Positions 1 to 11,384 are shown, numbered from the stretch's first letter. The stretch: 64,000 nucleotides of DNA from Trematomus loennbergii (GCA_012861695.1 JAAOOA010000464.1:1-64000); one strand, 5' to 3'. Numbers and translations are program-made. Notes: generated from the letters alone by a model not told the origin.

Positions 1-189
1 TGGGGCAGCATTTTCTCCTCTCCTTTCGGTTAGGGAGGTCCAGTGGTTCCTAGGCTAAAGGAGGTTATAAAGGAAGTTTGAAACCTCCTTTCCTTTTAAT
101 TTAGAGAATTCGAACGGCACTTATCATGGCTGCCACTGAGGGACTTCCGGGTAATTTCACTCCGTTAGGAAGCTTCCTAAGCTAAATGG

Positions 190-500
190 ACTATTCGAAT
201 GCAACCCCTGTGTTTTCCTTCCTGTCGTTAGTTTCCCTGGTGTGTCTGATTGTCTAATTGTGTTCACCTGTTGCCCTTGTGTTTCTACCCTCCCCTGCCC
301 GGCTGTTTCTCGTCTTGTGATTACCCCTCACGGACAGCTTTTCGGGTATGTTTCTTCCTTGTGCTACCGTTATGTTCATGTCATGTTTTTTGTCATCGGC
401 TTTTGAATAAAGCTCGCTTTTTGTTTATAGACCTTTTTACCTTTTTTGTAGTCTGCATTTGGGTCCTACCTTTTTCCGCGATCTAAACAGTGATCTTAAC
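190..500 (+). repeat. LTR-like segment, probably solo LTR remnant
   Basis: The stretch is C/T-rich with repeated TGT/CCTGT motifs, an AATAAA signal near 405 and a following 'ctgcatttgggtcctac' block ending near 'aacagtga'. This layout resembles the R-U5 part of Gypsy-type LTRs common in fish. No partner LTR, primer-binding site or coding region is present in the window, and the left edge is not defined. The open frame over this stretch has no recognisable domain and is not called as a gene. Identification rests on general resemblance only. Confidence 0.3.
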
Positions 501-1575
501 ACTCCCTGCTCCTTTTCGCTCAATGGTGTGTTTAGAGAGACATGTTTTGTTAACAATTATTATACATTAAAGGTCCCATGTCATGGCCATTTCCACTGAT
601 CAGAATTCCATTGTTGAGGTATACTAAAATAGATTTATGCTGTGCAATTTTCCAAACTCACATTGGTTTCGCATACAGCATCTCTGTAAAGTATGTGTAT
701 TGACCGGTATTCACTCTCTGTCCTAAATGGCTCGTTGGAGCTCTTGCCCCCCCTCCCTGTGAGCCCAGTGTGCTCCGATTGGTCAGCTCGGCCACTCTGT
801 TCTGATTAGTCAACCACCAGAGAGGCTCCGCCCATGTCTAACAGTGCTTTTTTCGGCTCGCTCTGTCTGAGCGGAACATCAGTCTTATAATGGCGTCGGT
901 ACAGCCGTATATTTTATACACTAACTAACCGAACTGTACCTACAACTGTTGTTATAGAAGTTATTTTTACCTGTAATAAACTACTACTGTTTGATGAGAA
1001 ATCAAATCATGGTTTGCTATATGAATGATATGTTATAGGAGCAAATCATTCAGTGAAGAAAGGATACTAAGTATTTCCATCAAACTTTATTTTTAGAAAT
1101 GTACAAAATGAACATGTGTAAATATACACTGTATATCATCCATTCCTCCCCTTATAGGCGTTTTCGGCATCTTGCCTATCGCAGCTTTGTAAGCGGCTGC
1201 CGGGGCTTTTTAGGACGAGGCATCAGAGTGGTCGTGTGTGTTGTCCGCCAGATACGCCAGGAGTTTCCTGATCTGGCTGGACGAAATCAAATGCAAATCA
1301 CAAAATATTAGAGAAACTTAGTTGTTTTAGATTCGTTAGTAGTAGTTGTGGTAGGAGTGTGTATCTATCTAATCTATCTATCTAATCAACACAGTTAGCT
1401 TGCCAGCTAATATGCTAACCTACGTTTGCTAGTTGTTCAGTGTAATATGCAAATCTACTATGAACAACAGCTAGTCTAGGCTAGCAAGAACATGTTTACA
1501 ATTGCAATCTTATACGGGTAGTCTGCTACGTTCGGTCATTCATTGTAGCTGGCATGAAAACAATGTTTTCCCTAG

Positions 1576-2770
1576 ACTACCTTGGCCTCAGTCACACAGC
1601 TCTTGCCTGGTTCGAGTCCTACCTCTCTAACAGGACTCACTTCGTTACCATCAGTGACTGCCGCCCCCCCCATCCGGCCCAGTTAACCAAGGTGTACCTC
1701 AAGGCTCTGTGCTTGGACCCCTCCTATTCACCATCTACATGCTCCCACTTGGTCAAATCATCCGCCAACATGGTCTCAGCTTTCACTCGTATGCCGATGA
1801 CACACAGCTCTATTTCTGCACCAAACCGTCCACACAGCTCCCACCTCTTTCCCTTGTCAACTGCCTCCAGGACAAAAACTGGATGTCATCAAACCTGCTA
1901 AAAATAAACAGCAACAAAACTGAGCTCATCATTGTGGCTCCCAAGGCGCAGCTCCAGAAGGTTGGTGACCTGCTTCTCACCATTGACGGCTGCTCCATCT
2001 CCCCGTCCACTGAAGTCCGCAACCTGGGAGTCATCCTGGACTCCACCCTCTCTTTCCAGGCGCATATCAAATCCATGACCAAATCCGCCTTCTACCATCT
2101 CAAAAACATTGCCAGACTCCGCCCCTCACTCTCTGACAGAAACACTCATACACGCCTTCATCACACCCCGTCTGGACTACTGCAATGGAGTCCTGTCCGG
2201 GGTTCCCAGCAAAACCCTGGCCAGGCTCCAATATGTCCAGAACTCTGCCGCCAGGCTTCTCACCCGCACTAAGCCATGGCAACATATCACCCCCACCCTC
2301 ATCCACCTCCACTGGCTGCCGGTCAAGTCCCGGATTCACTATAAAACATTCCTCCTCACGTACAAGTCCCTCCATACCCTCGCCCCCCAGTATTTAACAG
2401 ACCTCCTACATCCCTACACCCCCTCTCGGAGTCTGCGGTCCTCAGACACGGGCCTGCTCTCCATCCCCCGCTCTCGCCTTCATACTGTGGGTGACAGGGC
2501 GTTCAGTGTTGCGGCCCCCACCCTCTGGAATGCACTTCCTCCTGAGATCCGGAACGCTGCCTCACTGGACATCTTCAAATCCTCACTAAAAACGCACCTG
2601 TTCACCATGGCCTTCGGACCCTAGTCCTTTCCTGGTCCCCTGGCTTCCTTTACTTTTTTTTCTTGTTTTGTTCGCTCCTCATTGTCTGTTTTGTTTTGTC
2701 TGTCCACCATGTACAGCGACCTTGGGTCCCGTGAAAGGCGCTTTATAAATTCCATTTATTATTATTATTA
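1576..2770 (+). mobile_element. 5'-truncated L2-type LINE nested in the TTAA element
   Basis: The insertion carries the C-terminal half of a reverse transcriptase and an L2-type 3' end: 'gaaaggcgctttataaatt' followed by an (ATT)n tail at 2755-2770. The paralogous TTAA copy reads 'ccctag' directly into 'catgtctag' near 15048, which is the empty site. Here the same join is split by this LINE, with only TAG repeated at the edges. 5' truncation with a 3' simple repeat is the usual product of target-primed reverse transcription. Confidence 0.9.
1580..2624 (+). pseudogene. L2-type reverse transcriptase C-terminus, frameshifted
   Basis: Three overlapping frames together encode the palm, thumb and C-terminal region of a LINE reverse transcriptase. 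The catalytic YADD box is at 1790-1801, preceded by '[14 protein letters not shown]'. The C-terminal part (2280-2624) has 'HWLPVKSRI', 'VGDRAFSVAAP' and 'FKSSLKTHLF', typical of L2/Rex1-like elements. At least two frame changes, around 1720-1800 and 2110-2200, break the protein. The endonuclease and the N-terminal reverse transcriptase are absent, so the copy is dead. Confidence 0.9.
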
Positions 2771-3317
2771 TTAGCATGTCTAGCTCTATGTAGCATACAT
2801 AGCTAACATGTATGAACGGTAGCTTGGTAGCATACACGCCAGGAACGCCAACTATAATGTACTGACCGTACGGTAAATCACCCGGAGTATACTGTCTATG
2901 AGTATTTCGTGTGTGAATGCAGACATTCTCCTGCTATGAGATACATGTAAGGCCATCTGCTAACATTGGAGTTGATATATGGAAACGCTAGCAACTTAGT
3001 TAGGCCAGTTAGCATTGCTCGCACACAGACAGACACACACACTGCTGGAGGAGCAGACGGGCATGGCGATAGAGCTAGAACAAGCGAAACTCATCCTGAG
3101 CGCACACACAAACACTCATAGCCGAAGTAAAAACAATAAGTGTGGCTTGATATTGAGTAAGAAAAAGGTTTATAACGCTGTGAGCATGGGTCTGCGGAGA
3201 GCATTTCAACGTAATAGTCCGAAAAACGTTTACCCATTTAAACAGTCGTGGTAGATACCTTGTTTGTTTTAAACATCATAAATACACAAACAACAATGAA
3301 TACTTACAGGTTGTGTA

Positions 3318-3420
3318 CCCGAACTCCCGCTGGTCCAAACAAAGTAGGAACAGCATCGTTCTTCAGTGCCCTACGCTGTACATATCCGGCATGAATCCTG
3401 AAAGGTTTTGGGAAGCTTTG
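3318..3420 (-). pseudogene. Truncated THAP-exon remnant in TTAA copy 1
   Basis: On the minus strand this aligns with the THAP-domain exon at 15983-16270, including the antisense of the splice-donor-like 'acttacaggttg' near 3304-3316 and the shared 'tccaaacaaa' block. The N-terminal part of the exon is deleted: sequence jumps from the region matching 16110 to that matching 16310. It cannot encode a complete zinc-binding domain. Confidence 0.45.
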
Positions 3421-3752
3421 TTACGTGAAAGGCTGGCAGAGGGTGCGGCCATAGCTCTGGGCGTGGCTACTGGGTATCCCTACGTAGCGATACCCAGGAA
3501 GTAAACAATGGAAAATTAGAAATCTCCAACGAGGCGTTTTGGGGAGGTATATACTGAAGAGGCTGCTGTGTTAGAGTTTTACTCGCTACAGGGTGTACTT
3601 TGAGGATGTTTGACTCTGCAGACCGTTTACATGCATAAAAACCTTCATAACACACAAGGGGACGGGTAATAACCGGAAAAGCATGACATGGGACCTTTTA
3701 AGTTTTGCATGCCATGAACGGAACAAATAAAAATGAAATGAAATGAAATATG

Positions 3753-4100
3753 TTCATAAAATAGTGTGTGTGATCTTAACTGTGCATTAAACTAAAACGG
3801 AGCATTTCCTGTAAACTCAGATTTTATTTCAGTTTTTTGAAACTGTGCTCATGTGTTTCATTGTTGGTGTATTACTGCCTGAATATGCTTCATGAAAGCA
3901 AGGTTTTCCTATAAATAAAATCATTTTTAATACTAAATATCTTGGTTTCTCCTTTTTTAATGTCACATTGTTCTGTTGTCTAAAATAAAACACCTAAAAC
4001 ATGTTATTGATATGTCCTTCTTTTGTATTTATTTACATTGCATTTGATATGGAGGTAAACCAAAGGTAATTTAAAGTAATCACGTTACATTACTTTATGT
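3753..4100 (-). repeat. Inverted partner of the repeat at 4669-5350
   Basis: The sequence is a diverged reverse complement of about 4690-5041. The blocks 'aaactaaaacggagcatttc', 'cattgttggtgtat' and 'aatgtcacattgttctg' each have an inverted counterpart. No coding potential is seen. Upstream at 3715-3750 there is a short '(aaatg)n' tail resembling the 3' end of a LINE. Confidence 0.7.
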
Positions 4101-4668
4101 TTTGATAAGGTTAGGGTTAGGGTACCTCTGCCAAGGTTGCTAGTAATTGTGACGCAATAACACACTGTTTTAAGAAAAACAACAACAATGCGTTTCTGTT
4201 TTAAGATATATTAAGATCTGTGTCTCTGAAATAGCATTTAGTTTGCGGTACTCAGTATTACAATAAATAAGGAAATTACAGTAAAATCACGCTCCAGAAA
4301 CACTGTCCTACTCACTCAGGAGGATAATCCACGGACCTCACTGTGAATGTTGTTCTGGTTTCTTCTGCTCTCCCGTGGCTCTTTTAAGTAATCACTGCTC
4401 TGACCACAGGAGGTGTGTGACACCAATGACAACTCATCCATAATATTGCCTTTGCTCCCCGCTGAGCTGTCGGCTTCAAACCCTGCAAGGTCAATTTCTT
4501 AATCAACACCGAGACTTTAGGTTGATGAGATTTACCCTTACAGATTCAGACTCCTGCAGGAAAGAAAACACTGTTTACTTCAGGTTTAACAGAGAACTTC
4601 AAATCTAACAGCGGAGAGTTTATAAAGACATAAATCCCATCAGTTCCATTATGACACTAGTTAGTTAG

Positions 4669-5350
4669 CAGAGTTGGGAGGGTTACTTTACAAAAATATG
4701 TAATCAGTAACCTAATCTGATGTCAATGTCAAATGCAATGCACGTAATTCCAAGAGAAAATAAATATCAATAAAATGTTTTTTTACTTCAGTGTATTATA
4801 TGCAACTACAGAACAATGTGACCTTAGAAAATAAGATATTTAGGATCGAAAATGATTTTATTGATGGGAAAAGCTGCCTTTGATCAATCATATTCAGGCA
4901 GCAGCCTATACACCAACACTGAAACACACGAGCACATACTACAGTTTAAAAAAGCAGAAATAAAAACTGAGCTGACAGAAAATGCTCCGTTTTAGTTTAA
5001 TACACACAGTTAAGCTCACACACACTATTTTATAAACATATAGGATCACCTACTGAATTAAAAACAGAACAAAAGAACCAAAGAAAGTGAAAACCATAAA
5101 GTAGATTCAGGCAGTAGGCGTATAGATTCACACTTAAAGTATTAGCCTACAGAACAGTACAGCTCACAGAGAAGAGATAACATCTGATCCTTTACAACAA
5201 ACACTATTGTTTTCAGTAACATTGTAATCCTGCTAGCAATCCCCAATTCTTGAAAATGTAACAGTAATCTGATTTTTTTTAATGTAACTGTAATTTAATA
5301 TAGTTCATTTTTTTGTATGCTGATTATGTAATCCCGTTAATTTAATCCTA
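4669..5350 (+). repeat. Non-autonomous DNA repeat starting CAGAGTTGGGAGGGTTAC
   Basis: The left end has a TIR-like start. It is followed by 'gtaatc/gtaacc'-rich sequence that recurs near 5210-5335 ('cagtaatctgatt', 'tatgtaatcccgttaa'). This suits a terminal-inverted-repeat element whose right end is eroded; no target duplication could be found. Its internal part is the inverted match of 3753-4100. It encodes no protein I recognise. Confidence 0.55.
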
Positions 5351-6279
5351 TACTCCAAAAGCCTATCAGTAGATTTTTATCAATTCATAACTTTGTGTGT
5401 TTTCCTCAATAAAAATAATATTACATTTCATTTGGTATAATGATGCATTTCCGATCACTCGAAAACGTAGTTATTTGAAGTGAAATGTATTATACAGAAA
5501 TATTTTCCAAGAACATGAGTATAGGGGATGTACTGAAGGCACAGCTTCTTCTAGTGAATAATGCAAGGAGATATGATATACTGTCCACTACCTGACAGAC
5601 CGATGGATGTGTGCACTGTGTCTCCAGCTGTGGGGGACTTTAAGTGAAAATAATACACCCGATATGTTCAGGACCTGTATACATTGAGTCAGCCATACTT
5701 TATCCCCACAATGTATTCAGCACACGTAACTCCACATGACTCTCATCAAGTTCAAACACTGACTCAAAATTCTGATTGCATATGTGAGGCTCTGTCACAG
5801 CATTGCAGTCTTCCACACTGTGTATCATGGCATCGCTTTGTCCCTCTCTAGCCCCTATTCACAGTGCAACCCAAGTGTGAAAACGCAAATGTCTCAAGCA
5901 GTTGAGCCGGACATCAAACTGACTTTACCCTTAGAAGTGTGTATTGCTTCTGGAACCCAGATTAGATTTGACCATGCGCACTTCCACATCATGAAAGTAT
6001 CGACGCAGAGTCAGAGAGTCAGATTCATCCCACGAAATAGGAATTGGACAGCTTAAATCGCTTCATAGAGCATCTATTTCAAAGTAGACAAGAAAAGAAC
6101 GCTTTTTAAATATGGCTGACGGTCACAGTCATGCAGAGCTGAGGTAATGTTAATTAGTCCTTTAATATAAATCCACCCTAGTTTTAAGAACAATAAGCTA
6201 TCAAACAATATGTAGCCTGCCTAATAGCTCGTTTTTTGTTTGTCAGCACTGTATGCACTTGCACTGAGTGGAATTGGAC
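5351..6279. other. Unassigned AT-rich interval
   Basis: I see no recognisable gene, terminal repeat or simple repeat array. A 90-codon frame at 5784-6056 has no domain, no composition bias and no conserved neighbour, and is treated as chance. Confidence 0.4.
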
Positions 6280-6890
6280 CAGGGGCGGACTGGCCATCTG
6301 TAGAATCTGGAGAACCACAGAACGGCCGGTCGTCAAGGGCCGTTGACGGCCGGCCGGCCCTTTAAAAATAAATTGTTTAACGTCATCATTTAAGTTGCGC
6401 TGATGGCCGACAGAGGGCGACAGCGACCGCTAATGCAGTTGTGTGGTTCTTATCTGTCAAATAATCACACACGAAGAAGAAAAAAGACCGGCCACACGAA
6501 GAGAAGGGATTAGACGCCGCGGCAGACAGGGAGAATGAAAAAACATGGATACAAATCAAAGAAAACGAAAAGAAAAAGGTGGGGCGAGAAGGCAAGAGAA
6601 AAAAAGGTGAAGTCACTCGCAGGTGAAGCATATAAATGTCGCAAATTGACAGACCTTTTTGGCAGCAGCGCAGCTACAAGCACTATCATAAGCAGCTTAG
6701 AACAAGTGCAAGATGAAGAGAATGATGAGGGCGCGAGTTCAGATATACAGCCAGCTTCCTGCGTTCATGATGAGGGACAGAGAGTTGAGCTGGTGGAAGA
6801 ACCAGCTCAACTGGCACATACAAGTGCAGGGCAAGAGCAAGAGGTGGGGGACAATTATCCCTTGAACTGCATAAATGCAGCCTAATAAAC
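6280..6890 (+). mobile_element. hAT-like element fragment, left end CAGGGGCGGACTGGCC
   Basis: The fragment begins with the CAGGGGCGGACTGGCCATC type of end found on fish hAT elements. It continues through a GC-rich subterminal region with repeated 'ggccgg' and carries the start of a transposase-like frame (6535-6885). No matching right end or 8-bp duplication is visible downstream, so it is a 5' fragment. Confidence 0.55.
6535..6885 (+). pseudogene. hAT transposase N-terminal fragment
   Basis: The 116-codon frame opens with a lysine/arginine-rich stretch, then 'AGEAYKCRKLTDLFG'. This is the basic N-terminus plus 'K..KI/L.D.F' motif that precedes the TTF-type zinc finger in fish hAT transposases. 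The rest is acidic and ends at a stop before any zinc finger, RNase H-like core or dimerisation domain. A full hAT transposase is about 600-800 residues, so this is a truncated remnant or an isolated first exon. Confidence 0.5.
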
Positions 6891-7290
6891 AGCTGATTTC
6901 TAATAACTAATAGTATACTTGTATTTTTTTTCCCGATGTGGAGGTGAGCAGGTGACCCAGCAGAGGAGTCACAGAGTACCTGATACAGAAGCTCTATCAG
7001 TCCCTGCTGTTCTCTCCCTCTCAGCCCCCTGAGGGGTTTATTTACAAGTGTAGCTATCTGAAATGCAGAGTTATACTGCCCTGCTTTACTTTAAAACAAT
7101 GTCAGGATCTAGATTGTATTTCCTGGTCCAGGTGACCCTCTGCTGGGAGCTGTGGATGCTCTCTCCCCGGGGACTGCTGCTCACAGCCCATTTAGTGATT
7201 CACTCCAGGAGAGCTGTCACCACCAGGGGAGAGTCACTCCCTCTCCTCGGCCCTCATGAATTCACATGAGGCTCGACTGCCCGACTCTGC

Positions 7291-7660
7291 TTAAAGGCCC
7301 CTACACACCAAGCCGATTTCGGCCGTCGATAGATGTCGATAGATGTCTGGCCGTCGATGAGCGTCCTGTCGCCCTACTCATATTGGTGTGTCCCGCACCG
7401 TCGTGTCTTTTCGGCCGTGCCGACACCTTCCGCCCCGGTTCAACATGTCGAATCGGGGAGCTGTCGGCAAAAGGCTGTCGGCAAAATAAATCACTCTGAT
7501 TGGCTGTTCAGCTTAGCGAATCAGTGCATGAGAAGCGAAACATCATTATTTGCACCAGCAACATGGCTGAATATCAAGCACTTCGGCCATGGTCGGCAAG
7601 TAATATACAGTACATTCATCAGTACATGGCACTCCTGGCAGACTCTCTCCAAAAAAGGAG
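7291..7660 (+). mobile_element. DNA-element left end AGGCCCCTACACACCAAG
   Basis: TTAA at 7291-7294 is followed by AGGCCCCTACACACCAAGCC and a region dense in 'gtcg/cggc' words. The opposite end of the same family, CTTGGTGTGTAGGGGCCTTTA, appears at 18468-18487, so the family has inverted ends. At 7291 only the left end is present; the sequence passes near 7660 into the 5' part of the LINE at 8.1 kb. Superfamily is uncertain. Confidence 0.5.
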
Positions 7661-8117
7661 AATATTGGGCTATTGGCTCTACTGTGTCTCTTGCTCTCGG
7701 GAGATATCCACCCGTGTCCGGGTCCCGGCGTCGCTTCCATCGACCTGACAGCTGGCGGCCCGGCCACCGAGCTCCACACGCCGTCGGCCGGTTTCTGAAG
7801 AGGCTGCTGGCTAGCTGGACAGCTAGCACCACCAGCGGGTCTCTGCGGTCTCGCGCTGACGGCTGCCGACCTAGCAGCAGGACCTCTACCCACACCGTCG
7901 GAGGACTGCGGGTCCACACCGAGGCCTGGTAGCAGAGATCCACACACAACCATCTAACTCCAGAAGAGGCCGGATAGCTCCCACACCACCGGAGAGCTGT
8001 AGGTCCGCGCCGAGGGCTGGCGGTCTAGCAGCGGAGATTAGCTGGCTTCGGACGATGCGGGCTAACGGAACAGCTAGCTCTGCCAACGGGTCTCTGTGGT
8101 CAGGGACTATTCAGTGG

Positions 8118-8683
8118 ACATTTAAATTTCCGAAGCATCTGCAACAAACATGAACAGTTAGAACATCTCATCTTGAGTCCAATATTGACTGTTTGGGAAT
8201 ATCTGAATCTTGGCTAAAACAGTCGTCACCATCTTCTATTGTATCTATGTCAGGATATAATGTGTTTAGGAAGGACAGACTGAAGGGAAAAGGAGGGGGG
8301 GGGTTGCTTTATGTGAGAAATACCATTACTTGTAGGGAGATTGCTCTTCCAGCTAATGTTGATTTTGATTGTGTTGGTGTGGAAATCACACTATCTGAGG
8401 AAATGTCCCTCACCATGATTTGCCTGTATCGACAACCCACCGCTAAGGTGGATTTCTATGACCAGGTAAAACTCCTGCTGAATTCCTGTGACTCCAACAA
8501 AGAGCTAATTATTTTAGGAGACTTTAACATAAACTGGAATGACAAACAAAATAGAAAGAACTTAAAACGGATCACGGATAAACACAACTTAATACAACTA
8601 ATGGATCAACCGACTAGAATAACCAAAACCTCCAAGACTACGATAGATTTAGTATTTACTAACAAAGCTGACAGAATAGTTAA
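8118..8683 (+). pseudogene. LINE APE endonuclease, N-terminal part
   Basis: The frame encodes the apurinic/apyrimidinic-type endonuclease that nicks target DNA for LINE insertion. Visible motifs are ISESWLK (8193 on), GGGGLLYVR, 'ICLYRQP', 'LIILGDFNINWND' and 'TIDLVFTN'. A frameshift lies just before 8193, because the expected upstream residues 'FRSICNKH' are in another frame. The reading ends where a TTAA element inserted after 8683; the remaining SDHN motif lies past that insertion at 9487. Confidence 0.88.
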
Positions 8684-9468
8684 AGGAGAGGTGTCATGCT
8701 TTTCCGGTTATTACCCGTCCCCTTGTGTGTTATGAAGGTTTTTATGCATGTAAACAGTGTGCAGAGTCAAAACCCTCAAAGTACACCCTATAGCGAGTAA
8801 AACTCTAACACAGAAAATACCTCCCCAAAACGCCTCGTTGGAGATACGTCATTGTCCATTTGATTCTTCCGGGACGGCATGATGTCAAGCCGTACCCGGA
8901 ACGAAATGGACCAATCCGTGGAGCCGTTACGTTAAGCCCCCGCTGATTGGTCCAAATTGACCAATCCACGGACTTCCTCACACACACATCTGTGTGCAGG
9001 GAGCAGGCAGCTCAGCTGATTTCTCCTCCCTGGCTGCAGGCTGATAACAGACAGTTGGGATCGCGGCAAAATTCTCTCTGCAGACCCATTCTCACAGCGT
9101 TTATCAACCTTTTTCTTACTCAATATCAAGCCACACTTATTGTTTTTACTTCGGCTGTGAGTTTGTGTGTGCTCAGGATGAGTTTGGCTGTGTTTCGCTA
9201 TGTATCCTAAACAAGGAAACAACACCTCCACGGAGCTCAGCGCGATTCACAACGTCCCGACCAATCAGAGCACACTGTGCTCACAGGGAGGGTGGGGGCT
9301 GGAGCTTTGGGAGCTACAACGAGCCGTTAAAGGCAGAGAGTGAAATTCAGTGAATACAAGTAGTTTACAGAGATGCTGTATGAGAAACCAATGTGAGTTT
9401 GGAAAAATGCACAGAATAAATCTATTTTAGTATACCACAACAATGGAATTATGATCAGTGGAAATGGC
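8680..9468 (-). mobile_element. TTAA DNA transposon, copy 3 (reverse, one end lost)
   Basis: TTAA at 8680-8683 is followed by AGGAGAGGTGTCATGC, which matches the right end of copy 2 in reverse. Inner sequence matches copy 1 in reverse ('aacgcctcgttggagat', 'agtttggaaaaatgcacag'). It stops around 9460-9468 at 'gatcagtggaaatgg', about 20 bases short of the other terminal repeat. LINE sequence resumes immediately. No second TTAA is left. At about 785 bp it is an internally deleted derivative. Confidence 0.8.
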
Positions 9469-10071
9469 AACTTCCTGACTGGTCTTTCTGACCATAATCT
9501 TGTTCTTTTTGCCAGGAAACTCACAAAAAAAAGGTTCATGGCCACACCTAAAACCCCTGCCTTGGGTTCACGCTTCATCCCCAAAAACCTGCAACAACAT
9601 TTTATGGATGCAGTGAAAATTATTAATTGGGGGGGGACTCTGTCCTCTGAAGATATTGGTGAAAACAGTGATCTGTTTATATCTCAAATTAATGATACAA
9701 TGTCTTCCTTCTCAAGGAGAGGGTGCCTTAGGGATAGAAAGGAACATCATCTTCCCTGGCTGAATCTACAATGCAGGAATTTAATGAAATCTAGAGACCA
9801 ACTATTAAAGCAGAGCTTGAAATCCGGACTATCCACTGATAGACAGAAATACACTCATGCTCGTAACAAGGTAACACAAACAATAAGACAGGCCAAAGCA
9901 AACTTTTTCATCAATATAATTGAAGGTGTGAAAGGTAACGGTAAAAAAGTTTGGCAAATCTTAAATAAACTATTAGATAAACATACTAAACAGGAAAATA
10001 ATGTACTAGAATTCAAAATCAATGATGCCGTAATAAAAGACCCTGCAGTGTTGGCCAACTCTCTAAATTAG
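9465..10071 (+). pseudogene. LINE endonuclease end and linker
   Basis: The frame resumes with 'GNFLTGLSDHNLVLFARKL', the end of the APE endonuclease domain including the SDHN motif. It then runs through the linker ('LPWLNLQCRNLMKSRD', 'KYTHARNKVTQTIRQAKANFF') to the usual lead-in of the reverse transcriptase, stopping at 10069. It joins the frame before 8683 across the TTAA insertion. The next LINE segment starts after the LTR-like insertion at about 11383. Confidence 0.85.
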
Positions 10072-10111
10072 TATTTCATAAATAGTGCTCTGGACATTAC
10101 AAAGCTCTTCC

Positions 10112-11384
10112 CGCTGTGGAGGCTATTTGTATATAACATTAGAAAGACTGATTCTTATTATTACATTATAAGCTTATTGTGCTCATTTATGTGGCTGTGA
10201 CTTTGGAATAAATAGACTCAATCACCCCCCCCCAAGTTTTGATGGGGAGGATAGGAACGAAGGGAAAAGTCACATGAGAAAGTGTTTAGCTTGCAATATT
10301 GAAAGTAGCAAGGTCAGGTGCAGAGACTGAGAGAATACAAAGAGGTAGTCAGAACAGCACATCGCACCGGCCTTGAGTTGTATGGGAGCCGCACTCCCAC
10401 GCAAAGCTAGGAAGCAACATTATGGTTTTCCACTATATCTGAAGAAACGTTAGCGAAAACAAATTACGTATGATGGTGCCAGAGTAGGGAGGGACTTCCA
10501 CAGGCCGGCCGAATGCTGATTGGAAGGTCGTGTTGCCAAGAGACTCTATTACCTCATTCACACCAACGGTGTTTCAGGGCCGGTTCGGAGCTGGAGCTTG
10601 AAAGCACCGGGTTTTCCTATTCACACCGCAGCGGAGCAGCCTCTTAGCTCCGGAATCCGGTTCGATTCAAGCACCGCATACGTCACGCTTACGTCGAGGC
10701 GGGGGCAGGGGCAGGGGCGGGATCAACTCCTGAACAACAACAAAAAGCCCGCGTTTTATCCAGTTTGTACACAACGATGGAGAAACTTAACAAGCAGCAG
10801 TGGTCCACTGAAGAGACCAGCTACCTACTGGGAATCTGGTCTTCCGAAGAGGTACAGAGGAAGCTGGAGCACAATCGGCCAGTGTTGTTGTTGTCGGTGT
10901 GAGCTGTGAGGGGTTTCCGCGCGGTTTGGCTTTATGAAGCAGGCACGCAAACGGTTACGTCATGACGCAATGACGCAGCACCAGTCGGACTCTGGGCGGT
11001 GTGAAAAGAGCTAAACCGAAGAACCGGTTCTGAACCTGAAAAGCTCTAGCACGGAGCTTGAACCGGAGTTGCGTTGGTGTGAATGAGGTATATCTGAGTC
11101 TGCGCACCAACCAAAGAGAACCAAGTCTAAACCATGGTATCTCTTCATCTAGTCTTGACCAATCATAAATGTACGGGCAACGCCCTGTGTAATAAAATGT
11201 ATTGTCGCACGAGCTTCGAGGCTCTTTACAGATTTGGTGGTTACAGATTACAGCTTTGCTGCCTGTGATTTCCAAGACGTGATGAGTCCTTGGCCAAGTG
11301 ATATATATATATTTTGCTCTCTTTACAATAAATAGTTAAACTTAGAAGTTGTCTGTCTTTTCTGGAATTCTGAACCCAACACTG
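10112..11384. mobile_element. LTR-like insertion in the LINE
   Basis: The LINE protein reads up to 'KLFP' before the insertion and resumes 'LPSEVSPSPIVDTHP' after it. The inserted 10117-11379 is bounded by CGCTG (10112-10116) and CACTG (11380-11384), a 5-bp duplication differing by one CpG-type change. Near its right side there is a TATA-like run (11302-11313) and an AATAAA (about 11328) followed by a short tail, the layout of an LTR. Without the nested MITE it is about 720 bp and has no open frame, so it may be a solo LTR. Exact TG/CA ends are ambiguous. Confidence 0.45.
10547..11093. mobile_element. MITE with 3-bp target duplication (PIF/Harbinger-like), copy 1
   Basis: The element is 10550-11090. 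Its left end TACCTCATTCACACCAACG is mirrored by CGTTGGTGTGAATGAGGTA. TAT flanks both sides (10547-10549, 11091-11093). The interior has GC-rich 'accggttc/gaaccggt' words and no transposase. A relative at 52852-53488 has ends TACCCCTTTCACACCAA and TTGGTGTGAATGGGGTA with TAA duplicated. A 3-bp duplication suits PIF/Harbinger. Confidence 0.75.

Larger units (their letters stand above)
567..3701 (+). mobile_element. TTAA-flanked DNA transposon, copy 1 (Kolobok-like)
   Basis: The element proper is 571-3697, flanked by TTAA on both sides (567-570 and 3698-3701). The ends are inverted: AGGTCCCATGTCATG at the left, CATGACATGGGACCT at the right. Internal sequence is shared with the copies at 14022-17780 and 8684-9465. 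It is non-autonomous. A truncated antisense THAP-exon relative lies at 3318-3420, which together with TTAA targeting points to the Kolobok superfamily rather than piggyBac; this assignment is inference. A 5'-truncated LINE interrupts it at 1576-2770. The copy also lacks part of the THAP exon seen in the 14-17.8 kb copy. Confidence 0.8.

Noticed and set aside
250..486. Cys/Leu-rich 78-codon frame as a small membrane protein
   Set aside because: It lies in an LTR-like C/T-rich segment, with no Kozak or exon support.
1605..1620. 'ggttcgagtcct' as a tRNA B box or SINE promoter
   Set aside because: It is coding sequence of the LINE ('WFESYL'), with no A box or cloverleaf.
4109..4121. 'ggttagggttaggg' telomere-like repeat (also at 19509)
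   Set aside because: Only two units; too short to be an interstitial telomeric array.
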